The notes beneath the pieces were generated by a model. That model saw only the letters and a program-made list of their open reading frames with translations, was not told the origin of the DNA and searched no databases. Shown in pieces: positions 26,765 through 35,555 of a stretch of 64,000 nucleotides of DNA (position 1 is the first letter of the stretch; each line of letters begins with the position of its first letter). The DNA comes from Nostoc carneum NIES-2107 (GTDB taxonomy: Bacteria; Cyanobacteriota; Cyanobacteriia; Cyanobacteriales; Nostocaceae). Where the stretch lies: NCBI GenBank assembly GCA_002368155.1, contig AP018180.1:5625978-5689977 (forward strand), given 5' to 3'. Made by a program: the position numbers and the translations under genes.

Positions 26765-27145
26765 TTACAAAGGGGTGATTAAATCTTGTATCTGCTCACA
26801 CACGCTATCAAACTGATTTAAAACTTGACTATTTGTAAACCTAATAATCTTTAAACCATAGCCTTCTAAAACTCTTGTTCTCTCTATGTCATAATCTTGA
26901 GCTTCATCTGTAAAATGGCTATCACCATCAATTTCAATCACGAGTTGTAAAGTAGGACAATAGAAATCAACTATAAAATTATTAATTGGTCGTTGCCTTA
27001 AAACCCGAAATTTAAAATTTTTAAAATACTCATACCACAGCTTTCTTTCTGCTGTAGTCATATTTTTGCGAAGTTCTTTTGCTCTATCTATCAGCTTTGG
27101 ATTATACGGTAAATGGAAATCGCTACTTTTAAGATTCTTGGTCAT
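26765..27145 (-). CDS. DUF559-domain (Vsr-like) endonuclease
   Basis: This 126-residue protein from ATG 27145 has the DUF559 signature: AKELRKNMTTAERKLWYEYFKNFKFRVLRQRPINNFIVDFYCP, LVIEIDGDSH, DIERTRVLEGYGLKIIRFTN. The fold is that of very-short-patch-repair-like PD-(D/E)XK nucleases. The open frame extends upstream to 27244, but those 33 residues are encoded by repeat sequence (PPFLRGARGDR from the C/G-rich palindrome), so the later start is preferred. Such genes are frequent next to mobile DNA; function unproven. Confidence 0.85.
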   Translation of the reverse strand: MTKNLKSSDFHLPYNPKLIDRAKELRKNMTTAERKLWYEYFKNFKFRVLRQRPINNFIVDFYCPTLQLVIEIDGDSHFTDEAQDYDIERTRVLEGYGLKIIRFTNSQVLNQFDSVCEQIQDLITPL

Positions 27146-27162
27146 AATCGATAGCTTTGTAT

Positions 27163-27500
27163 AGCAATTTTTTATGAGGCTGCATAAAATGCGATCCCCC
27201 CTAGCCCCCCTTAAAAAAGGGGGGGACAAGAAAACATCTATCAAACTCCCCCTTATTAAGCTGAAAAAAGCATCTCAAAGTCCCCCTTTTTAAGGGGGAT
27301 TTAGGGGGATCTACAAGCCTGAAATACAACACCAAAAGGTTTTCATAAATCCTCTCATGAAAAACCACAAAACAGCTTCAAAGTCCCCCTTTTTAAGGGT
27401 GATTTAGGGGGATCTACAAACCTGAAATACAACACCAAAAGGTTTTCATAAATCCTCTAATAAAAAACCACAAAACAGCTATCAAAGTCCCCTTACATAA
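27163..27500. repeat. palindromic repeat followed by a 103-bp tandem duplication
   Basis: 27163-27230 matches the left end of the 18728 element (TTTTATGAGGCTGCATA, GATCCCCCCTAGCCCC). Then a unit starting CAAAGTCCCCCTTTTTAAGG at 27276 recurs at 27379 and begins again at 27483, a 103-104-bp period that includes ACACCAAAAGGTTTTCATAA. No ORF. Confidence 0.8.
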
Positions 27501-27585
27501 ATTATTCGTAAGGGTAAAATAATTTTTTACCCCTACCAATTTATAGCTTTTCACCTATTTATATCGAGGCTTACGTAATTACGAA

Positions 27586-27948
27586 TTACGCAGTAGGCAC
27601 AGCTGCATTTTGACGCACAACACGTTTACGATCGCTTTTCCTCGTACCCCCAGCCATCTGATATTCATGGCTATCGCTGCCAAATTTATAGGCAATACCA
27701 CGCAAAATGTTCTCAGAATAATCGGCTAAATCTTTTTCATTCTCTACAATTTGAGTTAATAAATTATCTATAGTAGAGAGCGCACGATTATATGTTTTTA
27801 AAGATTCGCGCAGTTTTTAGATTTTTTCAGTATAATCTTGGACTGTTAATCCTTCTCCTACATCTAGGCTGGAATTAATAGATTCAATACTAGCTAAACG
27901 TTGTTCAGCGTGGCTAAGAATACGTGAAGTGCGTTTTCTTCTCACCAT
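27586..27948 (-). pseudogene. small gene interrupted by one in-frame stop
   Basis: A minus-strand frame from ATG 27948 to TAA 27586 (121 codons) reads MVRRKRTSRILSHAEQRLAS...VQDYTEKI, then TAA at 27819-27817, then KLRESLKTYNRALSTIDNLLTQIVENEKDLADYSENILRGIAYKFG and a basic end. Protein-like composition is continuous on both sides of the stop. CAA to TAA (Gln to stop) would explain it. The protein would be helical and basic at both ends. A functional alternative is readthrough, but decay is simpler in this repeat-rich region. Confidence 0.7.
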
Positions 27949-28159
27949 AGTTTGCACCCTATTACAAAATTTTTCATAAATCTATAGTGGACAATTCTTG
28001 AAAAATTTGTCCTACGTAAAATTGTTGATTTTTCGTTAAAAATTCAAAATTTCACTAATTTATCTGAATTCCTAATTACAAAAGTATCCAATCAGGTAAT
28101 TTCTACTATTTAAATTTGTTGGTAAATTTCAGAGTAAAAATCTGTTGACCCTCATGTTA

Positions 28160-28411
28160 AAGCTGAAGCTTCTACAACTTGCGCGTAACACGGAAACGTT
28201 CAAGCTGAAGCTTCTACAACTTGCGCGTAACACGGAAACGTTCAAGCTGAAGCTTCTACAACTTGCGCGTAACACGGAAATGTTAAAGCTGAAGCTTCTA
28301 CAGCTTGCGCGTAACACGGAAACGTTCAAGCTGAAGCTTCTACAGCTTGCGCGTAACACGGAAATGTTAAAGCTGAAGCTTCTACAGGGAAAGCGGAAGT
28401 TGCTACAGCTT
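28160..28411. repeat. 42-bp tandem repeat, six units
   Basis: Units beginning AAGCTGAAGCTTCTACA start at 28160, 28202, 28244, 28286, 28328 and 28370, with an exact 42-bp period; the last is degenerate. Each contains CTTGCGCGTAACACGGAAA. Because 42 is a multiple of 3, both strands appear open, but the predicted peptides are pure repeat and lack a ribosome-binding site. There are no spacers, so this is not a CRISPR array. Confidence 0.9.
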
Positions 28412-28432
28412 GAGCCTAACCTATTTATGAAG

Positions 28433-28576
28433 TAGGGTGTGTTATGGCTATGAAAGGATGTGGAACTTAGCGACAATGAAATTTAGCCGTAACGCACCGC
28501 CGCATAGATGGTGCGCTAGTCGCTAGATAGTTCTTTCGTGACCAATCATATCGGAAATCAGCGCCTAACACACCCT
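28433..28576. repeat. palindromic element, family C, copy 1
   Basis: The ends are TAGGGTGTGTTA and TAACACACCCTT, an inverted pair. An inner palindrome surrounds CCGTAACGCACCGCCGC. The reverse complement of the same element lies at 39221-39369. About 144 bases, no ORF. Confidence 0.75.
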
Positions 28577-28815
28577 TGTATATTGAAAGAAGTAGTAGAA
28601 ACTTGGTGATAAATTATACTGATTAAATAAATAAAAATACTACTTTAAAGAATCGCCGAGTCCAACTAGCAGCTAAGGATAAAATGCAAAATCCCTCCTC
28701 TGCTAACATTACAATCTATCGCAGAGATGATTTTCGCATTCGCATTTTAAGGCAGGCTAATTAAAGCAGTAATTTATAGCTCTTTCTACCTAAGTACAAC
28801 ACAGCCTCAGAAGCA

Positions 28816-28954
28816 CAATATGTTGTAAGACTACTCGGTTAAGCGTTTTGAACCCAAAATTGGCTTTGGGGCAAAGGTTAAAGGTTAAAGGTTTTTTCTT
28901 TCCCTTTCCCCCTTCCCCTTTTTACCCTTAACCAGCAAGTATTGCAATATATTG
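28816..28954. repeat. MITE-like element, family D, copy 1, with 10-bp flanking repeat
   Basis: The element (28826-28944) ends in AGTATTG and starts with a degenerate TAAGACTACTCGG; its inside is a purine/pyrimidine hairpin (AAAGGTTAAAGG...CCCTTTTTACCC-like). Direct repeats CAATATGTTG (28816-28825) and CAATATATTG (28945-28954) flank it, 9 of 10 identical. The wider gap 28577-29182 has no other gene; a 26-codon frame at 28684-28764 is too short to support. Confidence 0.7.
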
Positions 28955-29182
28955 TGTTTCGACAATCACCTGTGTTCACGACGTGGGAAAATACTTAAAA
29001 GTAATGGCATTTCTAAATTTGAGTAGGAATTGAGATGATTTACTCAAGCCAAAGGTAAATTATTTGCGCCTTAGCGAGAAAAAAGTCACCTGCTTACTCA
29101 GCAATGCCAAGTAGCTAATACTGAAAAAACCGTAGGATGGTTGATTTATTTACCAAGCCTACAAAGGATCAGAGGATGAGAG

Positions 29183-32100
29183 ATGACACGCTCTCCTAAT
29201 TCTAATCGGCGTTTGTGGTTGCTGTTACTAAGTCGTGGCAGCATAGCTTTGGGAGTAGTTTTACTCGCAGGGATTATTGGGGGTATTTGGTGGGCTAATA
29301 ACTTTATTCATCAAAAATTAGTACCATTAATTGAAAGCAATCTTTTAGAATTGCTGGGAAGACCTGTAAATTTAGGTGCAGTTCAAAGCTTTTCACCAAA
29401 TAGCCTGCGTTTTGGTAACACATCAATTCCTGCAACTACAACAGATCCCGATAGACTGGTAGCACAAGCGGTAGATGTGGGTTTTGACCCTTGGCTATTA
29501 GTTTTTAACCGGACTCTAAAACTCAATGTGACTTTAATTCAGCCTGCTGTTTATATTGAACAGGATCAGCAAGGGCGTTGGGTTTCTACGAAAATTAATA
29601 CCGCCACTCAAGAAAAGAAGGGTTTTATTACCACTGAATTAGAGACACTTCGCTTGCAAAATGGCGGTTTGGTCTTGTCTCCCTATACCCCAGCCAATAA
29701 ACCGAGGGTAAACGTTGGGTTCAATCAACTTAATGGTGTAGCACGGTTATTAGACCAAAATCAACGGATTAATTTTGATGCTACTACTCAACCTGTGAAT
29801 GGTGGTAGTTTGCAAATTTCGGGAGAAACGCTGATAAAGACTACCGAAACGACGCTGCAAATCAATACTAGCAATTTGGCAGCAGCGACGCTGACGCAAT
29901 TAGTCCAGTCACCTGTGACTTTACCATCGGGGACTGTGGATGGTAATTTAACAGTTAAATTTCAACCGAAACAACCAAAAACAACGGTTTTTGGCATAGT
30001 TAACGTTAATCAAGTTACGGCGCAAGTTAATAATTTTCCGAATAAATTAACTAACATCAACGGGAAATTACAATTCCAGGGTACGCAGGTGGCGCTGGAA
30101 AATATATCTACCAGTTTGGGTAATATCCCGGCGCAAATTAATGGCTCAGTCAATACGCAAACTGGTTATAATGTCACCGCGAATATCCAAGCTGTTAGCG
30201 CGCAAAACCTCTTACAAACCTTTAACATTAAACTCCCCGTCACCACGGCTGGAGATTTCACCGCCAATTTTAAGTTACAAGGTGCAATTCCCAAGCCTGT
30301 AGTTACAGGTGCGGTGAGTACAATTAAACCTGCGGTGATTGACCGTGTGAATTTTGAGAAAATTAGCACGCAATTTCGCGGAACACCCCAGGAAATTGTA
30401 ATTTCCCAGATTCAAGCTACCCCAACGGTAGGGGGAGAAATTACAGGTAGCGGTCGAGTTGGGTTAGGTAAGCAGGGTGAAGTTGCAATCAATTTACAGG
30501 CACAAAGGTTACCGGGAGATGCATTAGCTCAGACTTATAATGCTAGTACTGCCAATATTCGCATTGGTACAATCTCAGCCAATACCAGAGTTTCGGGAAC
30601 TCTGGCGAATTTGCGAACCCTGGTGCAAGTCCAAGCACCAATTGCGACTTATCCGGGGAAAGTTGAATTAGCAATTAACAAAGGACTGATTCAGTTTCAG
30701 AATACAGTTTTTCAGGTAGCGGGGGGGACAGTTGCAGCGCGAGGACAACTGGTAGGCGATCGCTGGCAAGCTTTTGTTGATGCCAATCAAGTTCCTCTGC
30801 AAAGTTTAGCTCAAGCTACTAGCAATCCAAATAATGCCAATGCGGCTTTACCAAAGCAGTTTCAAGGTAATTTAAATGGGGAATTTAATTTATCTGGAAC
30901 CACAAAATCTTTCCAATTAGCGAATATTCAAGCCTCTGGACAAGCAAATTTAAATGTGGCTGGCGGGAGAGTTAATCTCAATAATATTCGCCTGAATAAT
31001 GGTCTGTGGCAAGCTGTAGCTAATGCTTCGGGGATTCAAATCAATCAATTTGCCCCCAATGTTCAAGGACAAATTGCTAATAGTAATATACAGGTTTCTG
31101 GTAATACGAATTCTTTTGCTTTAGCTAATATTCAAGCTGCGGGACAGGCACGATTGAGTTTAGCTAGGGGAAGCGTTAATGTCAGAAATATCAATTTGAG
31201 TAATGGCAACTGGCAAGCTATAGCCACTATTTCCCAAATTCAATTAAATAATTTATCACAAAATTTGCGCGGGCGGTTAAATGGTGATGTGCAAGTAGCG
31301 GGAACGACTGCTTCCTTCCAACCGCAAAACATTGTAGCGGCGGGTAATGTGAGGTTTTCCCAAGGTTTAGCGGCACTCACACAACCACTAACTGCCCAAT
31401 TTCAATGGAATGGGCAACGTTTACAAATTGCCCAAGCGACTGCACCCGGTTTGCGGGCATCTGGTGATATTGCTGTGGCATTGCAACCCACTCCCCAAAT
31501 TACTGGCTTAAATCTGAATGTCCAGGCAGATAATTACAATCTGCAAAGTCTGCCGATTCAGCTTCCGGGTAACATTGCTTTGGCGGGGAGAGTAGATTTT
31601 AACGGACAGGTTGCTGGTACACCAACTACCCCAATTGCTAACGGCAATATTCGCTTAGAAAATTTTGCCATTAATGGTTTAGCATTTGACCCTGTCTTAA
31701 CTGGAAATGTTAGTTATCAAGGCGGACAGGGAACCCAATTTCAAGTTACTGGTAGACAAGACCAAATTGCCTTTTCTTTAGGTGCAAATAATCGCCCCAC
31801 TGCATTTAATATTAGACGTGACGGGACGATTGCCACTGGCAACACTGTGGGAGATAATTTAGCAGTTAATGTCCAAGATTTCCCCATATCTTTAGCTAAA
31901 GGCTTCCTGCCTGCGAATGCAAACTTAGGCAGCATCAACGGGCAACTATCAGGAAATTTAACAGTTAATTTAACAGATTATAGTTTAGTCGGTAATGTCG
32001 CCGTAGCTCAACCGCGAATTGGCAGAATCCAAGCTGATGAATTTCGCGGCAATATTAGTTATGGTAATGGCAACTTTAATTTAACTAATGGTGAACTCAT

Positions 32101-34423
32101 TCAAGGACAAAATCGCTATTTACTCAGTGGTATTTTACCGACTTCACTCAATAACCCCTTACAATTTACAGTTAGCTTTGACCAAACTAGAATTGAAAAT
32201 TTACTTTCAACACTGAATATATACAATTATCAAGATTTACGCACTGGTTTGCAGCCTCCGAAACTAGCTGGTGCGGAAGCTTTAGAAACTACTCCTGTAA
32301 GTTTACCCAACACCAATTTATTAGCGCAAATAGATTATCTCTCCAAAATTCAAAGCCAAGTCACCCAAGCAAGAACCCAAGAACAACGAACTGAACGCGT
32401 ACCTTCTTTAGAAGAATTACAAGGATTAATTAGCGGTAATATCGGCGTAACAGGTTCTTTACGCTCTGGTTTGAATATCGGCTTTAATTTTACAGGTAAT
32501 AATTGGGTATGGGGCAAATATAATATTAATCAAGTTGTCGCTAGCGGCAATTTTGAAAATGGAAATTTAACTCTACAACCTCTACAAGTTAATTTCAATA
32601 ATTCCATCCTCGCTTTTACCGGACAATTAAGCCAGCAAGCATTATCTGGACAAGCACAAGTTCAAAATTTAGCATTAGCAGATATTAAACCTTTCTTCCC
32701 TCAATTAACTGTAGATGTAGCGGGTAATATTAATGCCAATGCTACATTATCAGGAAATTTAAATAATCCCCAAGCTGTAGGGGAATTAGCTTTAGTAGAT
32801 GGTAGCTTAAACAATCAATCTGTACAGTCTGCCCAAGTTAGCTTTAACTATAACGATGCTAGATTAAATTTTGGCAGCAATATTTTAGTTACTGCTACAC
32901 AACCAATTCAAATTAATGGTAGTATTCCTGCCAAATTACCTTTTGCATCCGTCGAGCCAGATCCCAGTATTAGCATTCAAGCTAACGTGCAAAATGAAGG
33001 CTTGGCGTTATTAAATCTGGTGAATAATCAAGTCAAATGGGTAGATGGTCAAGGACAAGTCAACGTTCAAGTTCAAGGAACATTTGATAGACCAGAAACC
33101 ACCGGCATTGCCACAATTAATAATGCCACGATTAACGTCCAAAGCCTCACAGAACCATTAACAAATGTTACAGGTACCGCACAGTTTGCAGGCGATCGCT
33201 TAATTGTTGATAATCTACAAGCACAATTCAGTCGCGGACAATTAACAGCCGCAGGTATTCTCCCCATTTTCGCCAGTCAAAACGCTCAACAACAAGCCGC
33301 TAGCAATCCCCTGACTGTTTCATTGCAAAACTTGCAATTGAATTTTCAAGACTTATATCAAGGCGCAGTCAACGGTAATGCAGTAATTACCGGAACAGCA
33401 TTTGCTCCCCAACTCGGCGGTAGAATTCAGCTCAATGATGGTGAAGTATTATTAGGAAATGCCACATCTGTCAGCAATACTACTTCCCAGCCAGCAAATT
33501 CCCAAGAGTTTACAGTCACAACACCCCAAACCACGCCGAATAGTACCCCCACAACACCCACAACCACAAATACAGCCAGAATACCAATAGAATTTGCCAA
33601 CTTACAGCTAGTTTTAGCCGACGATGTGCGCGTCACCCGTCAACCGTTATTTAGCTTTGTCGCGGAGGGTGATATCACTCTCAACGGAACCCTTGCTAAA
33701 CCCCGTCCCCAAGGAGAAGTTCGTCTGCGGGGAGGACAGATAAATTTATTTACCACCCAATTTACCTTAGAGCGTGGTTACGAACAAACCGCACTATTTA
33801 CCCCCAGCCGTGGTTTTGATCCCACATTAAATGTGCGCTTACTCGCCATTGTCCCAGAAGCAACTCGCAGTCTAGGGCGAACCTCACCCATATCTAGCGA
33901 AATTCAAGATATTTCTGCCATCAACTTTGGTACATTAAACACAGTTCGCATTAGTGCGATCGCCAAAGGCCCAGCCAGCGAATTATCTGATAATTTGGTA
34001 CTAACAAGCGAACCTCGCCGTAGTCGATCTGAAATAGTGGCTTTACTGGGAGGTTCAATTCTCAACAATTTACAGCAAGGCGACGCAACCTTAGGACTAA
34101 TTAATATAGCTGGTTCCGCAGTTTTCTCTAACTTGCAAGGTACTCTCAGTCAAATTGGACAAACTATCGGCTTAAGTGAATTACGGCTATTTCCTACCTT
34201 GGTAACTAATACTAATACCAATGTTTCGGTATTGGGTTTAGCCGCCGAAGGTGTATTTGATGTATCGAATGATTTTTCTGTGTCGTTATCGCGAGTTTTT
34301 GCTAGCAATGAACCCTTACGTTACAACGTAATTTATCGCCTCAATGATGAACTTCGCGTGCGCGCTTCTACTAATTTAGGTGATGAAGGTCGTGCTGTCG
34401 TTGAGTATGAAACCAGATTTTAA
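29183..34423 (+). CDS. tamB: TamB/DUF490-type inner-to-outer membrane bridging protein
   Basis: This 1746-residue protein has a single N-terminal membrane anchor (LLLLSRGSIALGVVLLAGIIGGIWWANNF, about residues 12-40) followed by a very long beta-rich repeat region full of short Asn/Gln/Gly-rich strands, as in AsmA/TamB lipid-transfer proteins. The C-terminal DUF490 domain is recognisable from ARIPIEFANLQLVLADDVRV to the final VIYRLNDELRVRASTNLGDEGRAVVEYETRF. TamB-like proteins span the periplasm, working with Omp85-type barrels in outer-membrane lipid transport and assembly. Gene length is normal for cyanobacteria. The stop codon lies inside the target duplication of a downstream mobile element. 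Confidence 0.93.
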   Translation: MTRSPNSNRRLWLLLLSRGSIALGVVLLAGIIGGIWWANNFIHQKLVPLIESNLLELLGRPVNLGAVQSFSPNSLRFGNTSIPATTTDPDRLVAQAVDVGFDPWLLVFNRTLKLNVTLIQPAVYIEQDQQGRWVSTKINTATQEKKGFITTELETLRLQNGGLVLSPYTPANKPRVNVGFNQLNGVARLLDQNQRINFDATTQPVNGGSLQISGETLIKTTETTLQINTSNLAAATLTQLVQSPVTLPSGTVDGNLTVKFQPKQPKTTVFGIVNVNQVTAQVNNFPNKLTNINGKLQFQGTQVALENISTSLGNIPAQINGSVNTQTGYNVTANIQAVSAQNLLQTFNIKLPVTTAGDFTANFKLQGAIPKPVVTGAVSTIKPAVIDRVNFEKISTQFRGTPQEIVISQIQATPTVGGEITGSGRVGLGKQGEVAINLQAQRLPGDALAQTYNASTANIRIGTISANTRVSGTLANLRTLVQVQAPIATYPGKVELAINKGLIQFQNTVFQVAGGTVAARGQLVGDRWQAFVDANQVPLQSLAQATSNPNNANAALPKQFQGNLNGEFNLSGTTKSFQLANIQASGQANLNVAGGRVNLNNIRLNNGLWQAVANASGIQINQFAPNVQGQIANSNIQVSGNTNSFALANIQAAGQARLSLARGSVNVRNINLSNGNWQAIATISQIQLNNLSQNLRGRLNGDVQVAGTTASFQPQNIVAAGNVRFSQGLAALTQPLTAQFQWNGQRLQIAQATAPGLRASGDIAVALQPTPQITGLNLNVQADNYNLQSLPIQLPGNIALAGRVDFNGQVAGTPTTPIANGNIRLENFAINGLAFDPVLTGNVSYQGGQGTQFQVTGRQDQIAFSLGANNRPTAFNIRRDGTIATGNTVGDNLAVNVQDFPISLAKGFLPANANLGSINGQLSGNLTVNLTDYSLVGNVAVAQPRIGRIQADEFRGNISYGNGNFNLTNGELIQGQNRYLLSGILPTSLNNPLQFTVSFDQTRIENLLSTLNIYNYQDLRTGLQPPKLAGAEALETTPVSLPNTNLLAQIDYLSKIQSQVTQARTQEQRTERVPSLEELQGLISGNIGVTGSLRSGLNIGFNFTGNNWVWGKYNINQVVASGNFENGNLTLQPLQVNFNNSILAFTGQLSQQALSGQAQVQNLALADIKPFFPQLTVDVAGNINANATLSGNLNNPQAVGELALVDGSLNNQSVQSAQVSFNYNDARLNFGSNILVTATQPIQINGSIPAKLPFASVEPDPSISIQANVQNEGLALLNLVNNQVKWVDGQGQVNVQVQGTFDRPETTGIATINNATINVQSLTEPLTNVTGTAQFAGDRLIVDNLQAQFSRGQLTAAGILPIFASQNAQQQAASNPLTVSLQNLQLNFQDLYQGAVNGNAVITGTAFAPQLGGRIQLNDGEVLLGNATSVSNTTSQPANSQEFTVTTPQTTPNSTPTTPTTTNTARIPIEFANLQLVLADDVRVTRQPLFSFVAEGDITLNGTLAKPRPQGEVRLRGGQINLFTTQFTLERGYEQTALFTPSRGFDPTLNVRLLAIVPEATRSLGRTSPISSEIQDISAINFGTLNTVRISAIAKGPASELSDNLVLTSEPRRSRSEIVALLGGSILNNLQQGDATLGLINIAGSAVFSNLQGTLSQIGQTIGLSELRLFPTLVTNTNTNVSVLGLAAEGVFDVSNDFSVSLSRVFASNEPLRYNVIYRLNDELRVRASTNLGDEGRAVVEYETRF

Positions 34424-34576
34424 TAGGACTTACGCAAGTGTCACATTTTTTTCGTTTAGGCTGTCAAGAGTCAAAAGTCAAAAGTCCAAAAAAGCTGAAT
34501 TTTTGACCCTTGACTCTTGACTCTTGACTCTTACACAAGAAGATGGGTGTAGCAGTCGCGTAAGTCCTGATTTTAA
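34416..34576. repeat. MITE-like element inserted at the tamB stop codon, with 8-bp flanking repeat
   Basis: The element (about 34425-34568) starts AGGACTTACGC and ends GCGTAAGTCCT, an 11-bp perfect inverted repeat. Direct repeats GATTTTAA occur at 34416-34423 and 34569-34576; the first contains the tamB stop codon. Inside, heptads AGAGTCAAAAGTCAA face GACTCTTGACTCTTGACTC, forming a long hairpin. Confidence 0.85.
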
Positions 34577-34640
34577 GTTACACATACACAAAGATGCAAT
34601 TTTAACTAAAATAGACAAATAAAGTCTTCAAAGTGGCTAT

Positions 34641-35351
34641 ATGACCACCATTATCTCTACATCAGGAATCACTTATCCTAGCAGCGATGGAGAACCTGTG
34701 GCAGAAACTTATGACCATTTATATGCAATTTTAACTACGCTAGAAGTTATCAGACAATATCTTCAAGGTCGTCGCGCCACAGTTTTAGCCAATCAATTCT
34801 TGTATTATGCACAAGGTTTCCCCAAATTAAGAGTTGCACCTGATGTCATGGTTATTTATGACGTTGAACCAGGAGGACGTGATAACTACAAAATTTGGGA
34901 AGAAAAACAGGTACCAAAGGTAATTTTTGAATTTACCTCTAAAGGAACTCAAGAAGAAGACAAAACCACTAAGAAAAATCTTTATGAAGGCTTAGAAGTA
35001 GAAGAATATTGGTTATTCGATCCCAAAGGCGAATGGATTACACAACAGTTGCAAGGATATCGCTTAAAGGGAGATATTTATGAGCCAATTACCGATAGTT
35101 GCAGCCAAATATTACAACTACGTCTAGCTGTAGAAGGAAAACTGATTAGCTTTTATCGCCTAGATAATGGTGAAAAATTGTTGGTAAATGATGAATTGAT
35201 TGCAGCACTGAAACAGGAAACTGATAAACGTATAGAAGCTGAAGCACAAGCCGAACAAGAACGTCAACGTGCAGAACAAGAACGTCAACGCGCTGCAGAA
35301 CTTGAAGCGCTTCTTTCTCGTTATAGAGAACAGTTTGGCGATTTACCCTAA
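34641..35351 (+). CDS. Uma2 family endonuclease with C-terminal coiled coil
   Basis: This 236-residue protein has the Uma2 core (LRVAPDVMVIYDVEPGGRDNYKIWEE, KVIFEFTSKGT, KKNLYEGLEVEEYWLFDPKGEW) and ends with an EQERQRAEQERQRAAELEALL coiled coil plus LSRYREQFGDLP, the tail seen in the protein at 17687-18418. Asp, Glu and Lys of the PD-(D/E)XK core are present. It sits alone between two mobile elements. Confidence 0.9.
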   Translation: MTTIISTSGITYPSSDGEPVAETYDHLYAILTTLEVIRQYLQGRRATVLANQFLYYAQGFPKLRVAPDVMVIYDVEPGGRDNYKIWEEKQVPKVIFEFTSKGTQEEDKTTKKNLYEGLEVEEYWLFDPKGEWITQQLQGYRLKGDIYEPITDSCSQILQLRLAVEGKLISFYRLDNGEKLLVNDELIAALKQETDKRIEAEAQAEQERQRAEQERQRAAELEALLSRYREQFGDLP

Positions 35352-35398
35352 ATTCTTGCGGAGAAGCTTCTAGATATAAAAAAGAAGAACGCAAATAA

Positions 35399-35521
35399 AC
35401 TGTACTCTCAATACTTGTCGGTTAAGGGTAAAAAGGGGAATGGGAAAAGGGAAAGAAAAAACCTTTAACCCTTAACCTTTAACCTTTTCCCCAAAACCAA
35501 TAGTAGTATTGACTGTACTCT
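35399..35521. repeat. MITE-like element, family D, copy 2, with 10-bp flanking repeat
   Basis: The element (35409-35511) begins CAATACTTGTCGGTTAAGGG and ends AGTAGTATTG. It is flanked by a perfect 10-bp direct repeat ACTGTACTCT (35399-35408 and 35512-35521). The inside is a long hairpin of GGGTAAAAAGGGG/CCTTTAACC type. It lies between convergent genes and may also stop transcription. Confidence 0.85.
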
Positions 35522-35555
35522 GCGTTCTTCTGCCTTTAAAAACTTTCTCTGCTAA

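Noticed and set aside
28160..28411. Possible CRISPR array
   Set aside because: The 42-bp units are contiguous without unique spacers, and no cas gene is nearby.
28129..28476. 115- and 96-codon frames on both strands
   Set aside because: Created by the 42-bp tandem repeat being a multiple of three; purely repetitive peptides and no start signals.
28684..28764. 26-codon frame (MQNPSSANITIYRRDDF...)
   Set aside because: Looks mildly protein-like but is too short, has no ribosome-binding site and no recognised family; may be a gene remnant.
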